64,000 nucleotides of DNA from contig OZ023209.1 of assembly GCA_963995525.1 (NCBI GenBank), forward strand, positions 12,278,841 through 12,342,840. The letters are read 5' to 3'. Under the pieces are notes generated by a model, which worked only from the letters and a program-made list of their open reading frames with translations, was not told the DNA's origin and searched no databases. The position numbers were made by a program, and so were the translations under genes. The stretch's first letter is position 1. Every line of letters begins with the position of its first letter. Shown here in pieces: positions 12,501-26,700 of the stretch. Source of the stretch: Escarpia spicata (lineage: Eukaryota; Annelida; Polychaeta; Sabellida; Siboglinidae).

Positions 12501-15500
12501 TGGAGTAAAGTTTGTAAGACATGTTCTAACATTGATGTGAGTTTTAAATATATTGTTGTTGAAAAATCTTAATTTAAGTGTTCTAATTGGTCTGTCTACT
12601 TATGGAATAATAAGACATGCCCTGTTAGGCTGTATACTTATACATTTGTAAGACATGCCCTGTTAGGCTGTATACTTATACATTTGTAAGACATGCCCTG
12701 TTAGGGTGTATACTTATACATTTGTAAGACATGCTCTGAATGGCTGTCAGTGTTTGGGTTTACAAGAGAAGCTTTGACTTGGCTGCAGGCTTGTGGCAAG
12801 AATATTCTGTTGATAACTTATGTATACTATATGTGTGTATAAATATATAAAACTGCGTGATTTGCTTCTAAATGTTTGTCTGTTATATTGAAATGTTTTA
12901 TATCTTAGACATTGGTTTTGAGTGACAATAACACATGTTTCAATTTTTAGCATTTAACAGTTTAAAATGACATAAAAAAAATTATATTTAGGTATTATTG
13001 TTAGTGGATAATTGTTCTTGATAAGTTGCTGTTATAACTGTTCTGCATGATTGCAAATTGAATGTTATTGAATTCTAACAGAATCCATGTGACAAATGGT
13101 CGAACTGCACCAACAAGATCGGCTCATTTAGCTGTGACTGCCACGCTGGATACGTGCCCCACAATGCAACGGCTTGTGTTGGTTTGTACAACTACTTCCT
13201 ATTTGCACTGCCTTTTTTCTATGAAACCTGCATGCAAGCAGTCATGTGCTCGATGCACCCATACACGTACGCATGCATGTAAGCATGAATGTACGGACAC
13301 AACACACAATGAATCTTGCACAATTATATACACCAGAGCTGGAATGATGATGTCCTTGTAATTGTTCTTAAATGTGGTGGCTTGAATTCCTACGTTATTG
13401 TCAGCAGCAAGTAAATCAACACTGTCTTTGTATAATTGCACCAACAGTATTATATTGATCATAACACTGGTTTAGTGGAGATGTTCATCAGAGATTTCTT
13501 TCTGAAACTACAACACTGCTGTGAGAGTAAGAAATTGTTAACTCTTGGTTTATTGTCCGACAGAACTGGATGAATGCCAGAGTAACCCGTGTCAGAACAA
13601 CGGCATCTGTCACGATGAGTTCATGGGCTACAACTGTACGTGTGCATCGGGCTTTGAAGGAGATCGCTGCCAGCTGGGTGAGTAGGGATTTACTAATGTC
13701 TACAACAAACGTTCTTTCTTTAAAGGGAGACAGTCTGTCCAAGAATTATTCTGAGTAATAATTTGTAACAGGCAGTCTGCTGTGTTGAGCTTGAGAAATT
13801 GTTGAACATCAAAGGATACTGTGGTTAACTCTGCCGTATTGCCAATACACCTTGTTTTGAAACTGGATGTTTTCTGTTCCATTTGAATATGCTCCGAGGC
13901 GTATCTTCCAAACTGAACATTGTTATTGGTTTACTAAACACAATTTGGTGGACAGTTTACCTTTAACATAGTTATTATAATCTTTAGAACATTATATTAA
14001 TTAACACATGAAGAACTAGGAAGAGACCGCCTCCTTTTAACTCTCCTCATTGTTCTTGCCATAAGGGTTGAGACTTTCATCGGTACAAATCTACGATTTT
14101 GTTAGTTTCCTTAATTGGCTGTGGCAATAACTGTATGTTTGAGGCTTCTGGTAATGTCTATGTAGATGAGAAGGATTTTCTGAGTGTACAATAAATGTGT
14201 AGGTATAAACATATTGACACAGGCATTGTATTAACAGAATTAGAGGACACAAAGTAATATTAGTGAAGGAACAGTTTACATTAGGTTAGTAATTGCAGCA
14301 TGGCTGAGTACTTTCCAGAAAATTTGAGTTCGATTGAACAGGTCTCCCAGGGGGTGAAGTGCTGTGAGTGAACCTATGGACGGGATACAATGCTATATCA
14401 AAACTGACATTTACCATTTTTACCTTTTCCACTTGTGCTTTGGGGTTTTTACTGTGGCTGGCCTATGGCTTACATATCCCATGGGTGCCACGTGTCGCAT
14501 AGGGCATGCACAAAAGTCAGCCAGTGCCAGTCCGCCCTGTCAGCTGCCCTCCGTGCTGCTGCAGCCAAAGATATCCACCCAAATGCATCTCGTTCTTTCT
14601 CCACCATTCATCACCACGTCTCTTTTGGTCTTCCCATTGATCTCCTCACAACAGGTGTTAGGTTCATCACTATACGGCAGATATTTGTACTCTTGAATCT
14701 AAGGATATGGCCATGCAGTGAAACTTCATTGCCTTGATGATGTCTGTTATTCTACTTAGTTCTATATTTTCATACAGTTTTTCATTTCATACAGTAGAAC
14801 CGACATTGCTCTTGTAGATTCTCATTTTAGTTGTCCTACTGGATGACAGTCTTACTAAATTAGTTGAGTCTGAAATACTGAGTAATGAAGTGTTTCCGGC
14901 AGACACCTATGAGTGTGCGAGTAACCCATGCATGCACGACGGGGTGTGTACAGACCTGGAGAACCGCTACACGTGTGCCTGTACACCCGACTGGAAGGGC
15001 GTGAACTGTGAAACAGGTATGTGTCATTGTCTACCCCTTTATCCCCGCAGTGTGGGGGTACATCACTTGACTGTCATGCCCTCTGGATAAGTCGTCTCCA
15101 CCAATCTTGTCATATTATGCGTAGCCACTGCCACAGACCATATCTCTTTTAATATTGAACATATCAAAGTTGTAGTACTATTTACAGGGGGGCATACATC
15201 CTTGAAAATTATTCTGAGCTAACAGCTGTATTTGTGATCATGTAATTGTCAAGAATCATTAGCTAGAAATAGTAGATTGCTCCTCTGACAGATAAGATGG
15301 TTTTGGGCAAGTATATATCTGACTTCAATGACAGTTGGAAGATGGGACTAGGTTTGAAATTTTTTTAAGACATCTTGAAAATCGCTCAAACCTAAACAAC
15401 AGTGACAACAGTCAAAGATGTGCAGAATTGGCCTTTGCAAATGGATCTGGTCACATGTAGTCAACTGGATACCCAGCTCAGTGTGGCAGGTCACACGTAG

Positions 15501-16853
15501 TCAACTGGATACCCAGCTCGGTGTGGCAGGTCACATGTAGTCAACTGGATACCCAGCTCAGTGTGGCAGGTCACATGTAGTCAACTGGATACCCAGCTCG
15601 GTGTGGCAGGTCACATGTAGTCAACTGGATACCCAGCTCAGTGTGGCAGGTCACATGCAGTCAACTGGATACCCAGCTCGGTGTGGCAGGTCACATGTAG
15701 TCAACTGGATACCCAGCTCAGTGTGGCAGGTCACATGTAGTCAACTGGATACCCAGCTCGGTGTGGCAGGTCACATGTAGTCAACTGGATACCCAGCTCG
15801 GTGTGGCAGGTCACATGTAGTCAACTGGATACCCAGCTCAGTGTGGCAGGTCACATGCAGTCAACTGGATACCCAGCTCAGTGTGGCAGGTCACATGTAG
15901 TCAACTGGATACCCAGCTCAGTGTGGCAGGTCACATGTAGTCAACTGGATACCCAGCTCAGTGTGGCAGGTCACATGTAGTCAACTGGATACCCAGCTCA
16001 GTGTGGCAGGTCACATGTAGTCAACTGGATACCCAGCTCGGTGTGGCAGGTCACATGTAGTCAACTGGATACCCAGCTCGGTGTGGCAGGTCACATGTAG
16101 TCAACTGGATACCCAGCTCTGTGTGGCAGGTCACATGTAGTCAACTGGATACCCAGCTCAGTGTGGCAGGTCACATGTAGTCAACTGGATACCCAGCTCA
16201 GTGTGGCAGGTCAAATGTAGTCAACTGGATACCCAGCTCAGTGTGGCAGGTCACATGTAGTCAACTGGATACCCAGCTCAGTGTGGCAGGTCAAATGTAG
16301 TCAACTGGATACCCAGCTCAGCGTGGCAGGTCACATGTAGTCAGTTGGATACCCAGCTCAGTGTGGCAGGTCACATGTAGTCAACTGGATACCCAGCTCA
16401 GTGTGGCAGGTCACATGTAGTCAACTGGATACCCAGCTCAGCATGGCAGGTCACATGTAGTCAACTGGATACCCAGCTCAGTGTGGCAGGTCACATGTAG
16501 TCAATTGGATACCCAGCTCAGTGTGGCAGGTCACATGTAGTCAACTGTTCTGTGTTGTGCAGTCACCAATGAGTGCCTGAGCAACCCTTGTGTCAACAAA
16601 GCGTCATGTATTGACCTTGATGACCAGTACAAATGTAACTGCACTGCCGGATTTGAAGGGGTCAATTGCGAGATTGGTAAGTTCAGGTTTTATATGTATA
16701 ATTCAAGCTGTGGACTGTTGTTAGCTTGATGTAATATTATTAATATGTACAATATTATATACACACGAATGCATGTCATAAAGAATATAACGTGCACGAA
16801 CATGCAATTATACATATATACATGCACACAAATGTGCACACACGCACTCGTAA

Positions 16854-16921
<68 letters not shown>

Positions 16922-17339
16922 ATGCACATCACATTACTGAAAATGCAGTCTTTTTTTAAAATGACTAAAGAGAGTGGTACAAACTATTGTTGCCATTGCA
17001 GACATAGATGAATGTGCCAGTAGCCCATGCATGGCAAACTCAACTACCAACTGCACGGACTTTGTCGATGCCTTCCTTTGTAACTGTGACCCAGGATACA
17101 ACGGCACATTGTGTGAAATAGGTGAGACCTTTGGCTGCATCTAGTTCACAGGATAAAACATCAGAGACTGCCTTTGCAAGTACATTAACAGTGTGATTGA
17201 ATGCTAAAGATAACAATTTTAAAGTGAGAGCAAATAGTGGAATATTATTTGTTTCACTTCCTGACCACATGTTCACAGGAGGAAAGGAACACAAACACTG
17301 CATGCATATATCTGTTTATTATTTCTAATTAATAAACAA

Positions 17340-17374
<35 letters not shown>

Positions 17375-17665
17375 GTTTATTAATTAGAAATAATAAACAT
17401 ATATATGCATGAGAAACTATAAATAAGTTTATTATTAATGTATATATATATACATAAATAATTAACTTATTTATAGTTTCTCATAAATATACATGTATAC
17501 AAGCACACAAATGTACACACCACACACATGCACACACACTCACTCACACACACACGTACACACACACGGACATACACACACACACCACACAAGCACCACA
17601 TGTAACACACGCTCACACACACATACACACCACATACACATGCACACACATATGCACATACACGT

Positions 17666-17749
<84 letters not shown>

Positions 17750-20700
17750 ATGCACATCACATTACTGAAAATGCAGCCTGGTTTTATAATGAGAATGCTA
17801 CAAACTATTGTTGCCATTACAGACATAGATGAATGTGCCAGTAGCCCATGCATGGCAAACTCAACTACCAACTGCACGGACCTTGTCGATGCCTTCCAGT
17901 GTAACTGTGACCCAGGATACAACGGCACGTTGTGTGAAATAGGTGAGACCTTTGGCTGGTTTTACAAAAGAAAGACGTGATTGAATAAAGAATATAACCG
18001 TGATAGTCGAAATAGTAGGACATGTACAGAAGAGATGGTACAGTCATACATACAATCATACATGTATTCAAACATGCTTACATTGTATGCATGCATGTTT
18101 ACACGCACACATACACACATACACATAGTCACTGTCCAACAGAAACGCACACATACACACACATGTGCACATATACAAATACATGCATTCATGCACACAT
18201 GAACATACACACAATGATGAGAGCACGATTGGCACATCAGCCTGGCATGTCAACACTCCGAGTTCAACACCCAGACCGGGCAGGCATGATATAGTTGTTG
18301 TCAAACCCTGACTAAACATTGAGGACTGTGTATCCCTCGTGACTCGGAGATCACATTAATGTTGGTCCCGTCTCAATTTGGGATGTAAAGTAACCACTGA
18401 GAATGACAGGCATCCTGACAGTGACCACACTCAGCGCCAACATAATGAGGTCAGTTTGGTGATAATGTTCTGAAAAGGTTGACTGACTAGTTGAATGAGA
18501 TCTCATAAGACCATCACATTGTAACCACAATATGTACATGCCAGTCAGTTAAGCAATGTTGCTGAGCACTGGAAGCAGCTAGAAACTAGAAATGAGAATG
18601 CTACAAACTATTGTTGCCATTGCAGACATAGATGAATGTGCCAGTAGCCCATGCATGGCAAACTCAACTACCAACTGCACGGACCTTGTCGATGCCTTCC
18701 GGTGTAACTGTGACCCAGGATACAACGGCACGTTGTGTGAAATAGGTGAGACCTTTGCTGCATCTAGTTCACAGGAAAAAACATTGGAGACTGCCTTTGC
18801 AAGTACATTAACAGTGTGATTGAATGCTAAAGATAACAATTTTAAAGTGAGAGCAAATAGTGGAATATTATTTGTTTCACTTCCTGACCACATTTTCCCA
18901 TGTATGTGTTTATTATTTCTATTGCTGCTAGGCAAAGCAGTAATAATTAACATTAGCATAATCTAGAAGTCAGCTTTGACTTACCTCTAGCTGCTTGTGT
19001 CCATTCAGACATAGATGATTGTTTGAGAACAGCGTGCTCTGTCAATGGGACGGCCAACTGTACAGATCTTGTCAATGGCTACAAGTGTCACTGTCTTCCG
19101 GGCTTCTTTGGCGTCAACTGCGAGTGAGGAAAATTTTGGACTGCCAAATTATTTAAAGTAATTGTTGTTGCCTGTCCTGCATCAAACTCACTTTGACCGC
19201 ACACATCGAAGTTCTTGTCACTCTTTACATTAAATGATTTTTGTGCTGTCCAGATGCAATTTTACCCTGGATGCTTTGCATAGAGCCGATATGAACCGAT
19301 CTCTGAACAGGTCAATGGTTATGCATATTAAGTGGAGAGCAGTGGTGCAGTGGCTGGAGCATCAGACTCTTAATCGAGAGAACCCGGGTTCAAATCCTGT
19401 GCTGCCATGTCGAACTTTGAACAAATTTGTTCACTTTATATTGTTCCAGTTCACTCAGCTGTTTGAATGAGTACCTGGCTATAGACTGTGGTGGATAGTT
19501 GTACGAATAGTCTGCACATTAATTGTCGGGTGGCTGAATGCTTCCCAGAGAAGTTGAGATGGTCTGCCAGGGAGTAGAGTGAAGGCGCTTTGAGCAGTCC
19601 TGGGGACTGGATACTGCGCTATATCAGAACTTTATTCTTTACTTTGTTGTGATGACAGAAGCAGTTTGCTGCACCATGAGTGAGTGTCTGAACGGGGAAC
19701 ATGCTGGAACAGTGTCTGCATCTGCTACTTGTTCCTCACCGGAGAGTGTGTGCGCATGCATGCAAGCATGTGTAAGTGCGTATGTGTGCTTGGTGCATGT
19801 ATGTGTGCGTGTGTGAGTGAGAGAATGTGTGTGCGCATTCATGCAAGCGTGTGTATGTGCATTTGTGTGCGTGTTGCATGTGTGTATGTGCGTACGTGTG
19901 CGTGGTGTGTGCATGGTGTGTGTGTGTGTGGTGTGTGTGTGTGTGTATATGTGCGTGCGTGTGTGTGCATGGTGTGTGTGTGAGTGTGTGTTTGTGTGTG
20001 TGTGTGTGTGTGAGTGTATGTGTGTGTGTGTGGTGGGGTATATGGGGTATGGCCATCTTCCGGTGACACCATTTAAAGTAAATTATCATTACTCTATGAT
20101 TACTAAATCACAACAATCATCAAAATCATACTAAACGAATCACTGTAGTCATCACCAGCCCACCTCTACCCTATTAGACCAAAGTATTACGTAAACAAGC
20201 AGTTTGTCACTGTTGCTGGTGATATATAATAACAAACTGAAAAGTTTGAACCATTTAAATATATTTAAGTGAATAGACACGTGATGTAAACATAATTTTT
20301 ACTTGGGTACAGAACAGAATAACAAAAATGGTAATAGACTTACAAACAGGATGTCATGTCATCTAACCTACCACTTACAAGCTTGGCCAGAGGCAGCGGG
20401 AATGGGGATAGCTCATGCATCAGGATATTCACCTTTAAGGCCACACACCTCAGGTAAAATGGATGTTTTTCATCATAAATGGTTTTCTGCCAGATTAAGA
20501 TACATTTGTATGCATACTATCAATACAGTTCTCTTCTACGACAATTAAATACCTTTAAGTGAGTTTTAGTTATGAATCAAGCATATCAATATCAATAATC
20601 AAATCCATTACGTAATCTTTGACAATCATTTTCTCCCAAAAAATTTCCTTAAATTTTGGCATCTGGAAATGGGATATCTCAGGAAGTAATTATGCTATAC

Positions 20701-23700
20701 AAATAACGTTTTCAGTGTGGAATGCAGCAGAGTATGCTGTGTGAAATGATCAGACACTTTTTTTAAATCAGTAATAGTTTGAAAGATATAATGCATATTT
20801 TTTGCCCAAAACCAAGGTTATTTTATATTTTACCAACAATTATTTAAGAAATACAAACAAAACATGGAAAAATGCTCTGATCATTCCACAATAGAAAGTA
20901 TACAGAACATGGATTTGCAAGAATTATAATTATATATGTGCTCAAAAAAGAATGGCTGTGTTTCCAAATTTGCCAATATTGGCTCAAGATGGCAGCCATT
21001 TTGTTTGTTACCATGGAAATGGGGGTGGCCAAAAAAGTTCAATATAATTTTTATTCATATGATCCATTTTATATTATGGGCATAAAAAGTATACAATTTG
21101 CACAAATTAAAAAATAATCCTATCTAATGGCCGTGTCTGGCCATAAGGTTTTATCCCACTGTTCACTCTTAATGATTTGTCCTACTACCAACCCTTAAGG
21201 GTTTGTCCCACTACCCACCCTTAAGAGTTTGTCCCACTACCCACCCTTAAGGGTTTGTTCCACTATTCACTCTTAAGGGTTTGTCCCACTACCCACCCTT
21301 GAAGGTTTGTCCCACTATTCACTCTTAAGGATTTGTCCCACTATCCACTCTTAAGGGTTTGTCCCACTATTCACCCTCAAGAGTTTGTCCCACTATTCAC
21401 CTTCAAGGGTTTGTCCTACTACCCACTCTTAAGGGTTTGTCCCACTACCCACTCTTAAGGGTTTATCCCACTATTTACCCTCAAGAGTTTGTCCCACTAT
21501 TCACCTTCAAGGGTTTGTCCTACTACCCACTCTTAAGGGTTTGTCCCACTACCCACTCTTAAGGGTTTGTCCCACTATTCACCCTCAAGCGTTTGTCCCA
21601 CTATTCACCTTCAAGGGTTTGTCCTACTACCCACTCTTAAGGGTTTGTCCTACTACACACCGGTAGGTTTTAGTGAGACTATCTTATCTAGTTGTCTTGC
21701 AGACTGGGTATTAGATGGAATAATTACACTAACAGTGAAGTCTTGCAGTGCGTTAATGAGTATTATAATTGTCCCATTCAGCAATGGCATACAAGTACAA
21801 GGCCCGCATGAAGATGACAGATAAGGTGTTTGTAACAGAGCTTCTAACTACGACGTCAACACAGTACACTAATCTGGTGAACGAAGTGAAACCACAGGTA
21901 ATAATGATAATAATATATTCTTATACTGCCCCATCCAAATAATTGTTCTGGGGCACTTTACAATGGTTCTCTCAAATATATTAATAACATAAAACCATAC
22001 ATATCTTAAAATACTAACGTGCTAAAATAATGTGCTGACTACTAAATATAATCAACTATATTGTCTTGAAATATAAGTAAATAAAAACATGTATACTATC
22101 TACTAAAATAATAACAATATATTAATTATAATAATACATTAATTAAAATATATGTATGACTAATAGCGACACTGATTTTCCATGATCGTTGAAAACAGGA
22201 AGAATTCATGGTATCAGTGTTTTGAAATGGAATTAGCCTTTTCAAAGAGAAATTCACATTTGCATATTCTAACTTATATATTAAGCACTGCTGCATTAGA
22301 AACAACCAGTCATTTATATGTAATTGTATGAAAGGAATTATTTTATTATCTAAATTGTTTTTGTACGGTTGTTACTGTGGTACAGGTGACTCGTAATTAA
22401 CCCTACCATGGAGGTGACTCCTAATTAACCCTATAATACAGGTGACTCCTGATTAACCCTATCATGTAGATGACTTCTAATTAACCCTATCATATAGGGG
22501 ACTCCTAATTAACCCTATCGTGCAGGTGACTCCTGATTAATCCTATCATACCGGTGACTCCTGATTAACCCTATCGTACACGTGGCTCCTAACTAACCCT
22601 ATCGTACAAGTGACTAATTAACCCTATCATACAGGTGACTCCTAATTAACCCTACCATGAAGGTGAATCCTAATTAACCCTGTCATACAAGTGACTCCTA
22701 ATTAAGCCTATCATACAATTAATTAACCCTATCGTACAGGTGAGTCCTGATTAACCCTATTGTGCAGATGACGCCTAATAAACCCTACCAAGCAGGTTCC
22801 TCTTGGTTAACCATACAATGCAAGTGACTCCCGAATAACCCTATCATGATGGTGATCTCTGATTAACCTTTTCATACTGGTGACCCCTGATTAACCCTTT
22901 CATGCTGTAGACTCCAGAGCAGTGTTGCATAGTACACATATTAACAGTTTTTCCAGTGCAATGGTGGCTACTTGGCATGTTTGATTTTTGGTAATATTTT
23001 ATTTTTACTTCATGTTTATTCTTGCTCTTCCAGTTGAAAGAACTGTTCGGGAACTCGGCCGCATACAAAGATGTGTATTATATCCTGAGTGACTTCAAAT
23101 TCAGGTGAGACTGACTAGTCATGCTTGTTATATGAAAATCACATTAACAGTGGAGTCATTTGAACATGTTATTCCTGTCAGACGCCCTTTGAAGATCATC
23201 AAGGAACAGTCAGCATTGGAGGTCGTCCTATCTCAAACCTCCGTTGATGTACTTCCAAAAGATCTTGGGCATCAGCTACACTGACGATGTCATCAACGAG
23301 ACTGTGTGGCAGATGATTGAAGCACTCACAGGGCCTTACGAGGAACTGCAGACAACAGTGAGAAAAAGGAAGCTCCAGTGGTACGGCCATGTAACAAGAT
23401 GGAGTGGCTTAGCCAAGACTGTACTCCAGGGCACAGTGGAAGGAAAAAGAGGGCCAGGAAGACAAAAGAAGAAGTGGGCCGACAACATCCAAGAATGGAC
23501 CGGGATGGACTTCGCTACAACCCAAGACCTTGTCCGAAACCGCCAGAGATGGAGGGAGCCGTCCTAAAAGGCATCAGTGGTGCCCCCATGACCTTCGGTT
23601 TCGGGATTGAGATGAGAGATGATTCAACTCACTGAATTTTATGCAGAATGTATATTGACATTCCTAGAAATCTACCCAAGCTTCTCTGATGCACAGAACG

Positions 23701-26700
23701 CTGTATTTTGATTGTACAGATAAGTTCTTTTATAGTGTAGTATCCAGTCCTTAGGACTGCTCAAAGCGCTTTACATTTTACTCCTTGGTAGACCTGTTCA
23801 ATCGAACACCATCTCAACTTCTCTGGGAAGCATTCAGCCATGCTGCAGTTAATGCACAAAGAGTATCCTACACAAATATCAACATTGTCTATAGCCAGGT
23901 ACTCATTCATACTACTTTGTGAACTGGAGCAATGTAGAGCGAATGACCATGCCCAAGGTTTGACACGGCAGCACAGGATTCGAACCCGGGTTCTTTAAAT
24001 TGAGAGCTTTAGCCACTGTGCCACTGTGCTCTGTGAAATGTATCAAACAACACAATTAAGGAATGAAGATGTCTCAACAGGTTCATGATATTGCAGGGAT
24101 TCCCCTAGCGTGCGGCTTTTCGTCAATGATGCATCGTACGCTGAAATGCCGAGTTCTTTTCTGCTGCATGTGCCTAAATGCTTCATACAAAAACAGCGTG
24201 TTTATCGGAGAAAAATTAGATCCTATCTTGCTTGACCACAAACATGCATCAGAGAATTGTATTACTGCGATTTTATCAGAATTGCTCGTACATTTTAAAT
24301 GCTACTTGGTAATAAACAGTCTGAATCTGAATCATTTTGCTGCTAGGGTGTGTAGTACACCTTTTGTCCACTAGGGTGCCCCATAGACTTCTTAAATTAT
24401 CATTTATTGATCGAATCTCACGGATATACCGCCAACAAAAAGACCCATTCAACAAAGGCCAAAACAAACAACATTACTTGTTTGGTTAAAAAAGGCTAAC
24501 TGCTGCACCTGAGGGCCCAAGACCTCAGTTGACAAAAACGAGCCGAACACCGGTGAATGCAGTGCCATTGTCACTGATGCCACCGGGATCAAAACATTGC
24601 AAGTTTCAAATACAGCTCCAGTGTAAGTTTAGTTCTTGTTATTAACATTTAATCTTGGAGCCATGAACAGTATCTTCCATATCATTTGTTGTGTTGTTTT
24701 CAAAGCCGGAGAGAGAATGGGAGGTGGCTAATGCTTATCATTCTCTGTCCCATACAGCGCTGGCAGTGTCGTGGTTGACTACACAATCACAATGGAAAGA
24801 CCAACGACCTTGAGTGACCTTACCTCAATGATGAAGCAGGGTGTCGGCAATCTCACCTTTGCCGTTGACCTTGCATCTGTCTCTTTCTCCGGTGAGCCGT
24901 TTTAACAAGATGTAACAAGATTACCATCCAATACATCAGTTAACCTGTAGTAAACCTACCCTCGTGAGATATTTGAAAATTGCTAGCATTTACACAATCG
25001 GTAGATAATTTGTTCCACTCAGTTATCCTTTTTAGAGAATGAAAGATTGATAGGTGATTAAAGTATTGCAACGAGATCACCATCCACATGTTTTTGTATA
25101 TTTTGTATATATTTCGTAACTTCCTTAGAGAGAATTCAATACATGACAACCAGACTTATGATCGCTTTTTGAGATCACAAATTCCTGTCGGAAAATGTAG
25201 AAAACTAACATGTTTAACTACTATTTCCATTCTGTTATTTTCCATAATAATTTTCACAAAACTATGATTTTTCTTTCTTACTGTCATTTCAGCCTTTGAT
25301 GAAGCTGGAAAAGAAACAGGTTGGTGACCAGATTGTAGTTGTCTTGTGTCCAATTTTAACTATATATTATTTGAATTTATTCAGAAGCAAAGTTAATAAC
25401 TCTAGTGACAGTCGTCATAGCTCAGTAACAGTCTTTCATGTTTGACTGCACTGACAACTTAAGCAATTGATTGTCCCTTGCATGCGAAAACTGTTAAAAG
25501 AGATCTTTTGTTCCATCAGCCGTAAGTATATTGAATTCTAGAACCTGAACTTGCAGTCCCAGTCATTAATGAGCTGATTTAAAGTGCAGGATTCAATGTG
25601 GGATCTTGGACAAGTGGGACAAGGGCCCATGTAGGTTGTAAAAGTGGGCCAACATTGCACCTATGGCAGGGACTTGGCCACCCTTTTAGTCACTTATCAA
25701 GTTACAGTGTACTGCACCTCAATTATAACTCATTTGAATGGCCTCTTGACAGAGGTTCTACAGTACAGGAACTATTTTATAAAAATGCACTTTACTGTCA
25801 GGTAACCTTTTACTTTACTGGCCTAGATTATTAGCAGGATCCACCTAGTAGGTACTGCCCTGGAGTGAGGCATAGGGATACTAGGGTTAAGGTCAGTAGG
25901 ATGGCAACTGATTTGGGCCATTTAAGTAAGATATACTGGATATAAGATAACACCACACACTCATTGTTTCATTGACAATTGTAAATCCAAAACCTTTTTC
26001 GCCCTCTGCTTCTTCACCTTTTGAGACACAATACCATTTCCTGGATAATTAGTTGTGAAAAGCCAACATAACATTTATTCAAAGTACTAATTCTACAATA
26101 ATGCAACTGAAATTTTTGGTAGTAAATTTGTTTGTTTAATTGTGTACATTCAAATCATAATAGTCAAGTTTCCTGACTAGTAATTCTCCTCATATATCCG
26201 TCTACCACAGGTGTTCACAACTGGCTCCAAGAAGTAGTTTACTCCAGTTGACAAGGTGTTTCTATTAACTGAGCAGTCAATCAGAGTAGGGGTAGTTACA
26301 TCCACCACAAATTGCAATGAGATATTGCAAGTAATTAAAATAGTGCTTATGTTGGCGAAAATGTAAATTATTGCTGAAGCAACTTAACATGGCATGATAC
26401 AATGTTTTTCGCAACTAAACTATGGTGATAATTTGGTAGCAATGCTCCACAGACTTGAGTTAAGTTAACCTTTGGGGTTTGTGTAGGAGCTAGCAAAAAT
26501 AGTATTGGTAAAGTTTTATTGTTATATGAAGATGATACGTATGTTTTGACAACGTGAGCCGTATACTACAGTGGACATGAGGAGAATTTGTGGAGAAGTG
26601 CAGAATTTTGTGGCTGTATGTGGTCATTTTCGTAGATATTTGGGGGTGCGGGTCGCGTGCTGCCTACACAAAGACAAAGTTAAATTTAATTTTAAAAGTG

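Noticed and set aside
15445..16553. CRISPR-like array (40-bp direct repeats)
   Set aside because: Repeats are contiguous with no unique spacers, and the context is a eukaryotic intron; it is a minisatellite. The same holds for the 46-bp and 68-bp arrays.
16690..18240. Open frames of Cys/Val or Thr/His repeats on both strands
   Set aside because: They are translations of CA/TG microsatellites.
19254..19309. Exon reading [18 protein letters not shown] after the last EGF
   Set aside because: Acceptor is acceptable but no donor closes it in phase with the next exon, and there is no homologous copy elsewhere in the window.
19333..19410. Functional tRNA gene with A and B boxes
   Set aside because: The cloverleaf is degenerate and the sequence is followed by a repeated SINE body present in several other copies.
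19684..20134. Cys/Val-rich frames on + and His/Thr-rich frames on -
   Set aside because: Low-complexity GT-rich tract; no splice or domain evidence.
22381..22916. Interstitial telomeric sequence, because units contain aaccct
   Set aside because: The period is 28-29 bases and the telomeric hexamer is never tandem; the resemblance is chance.
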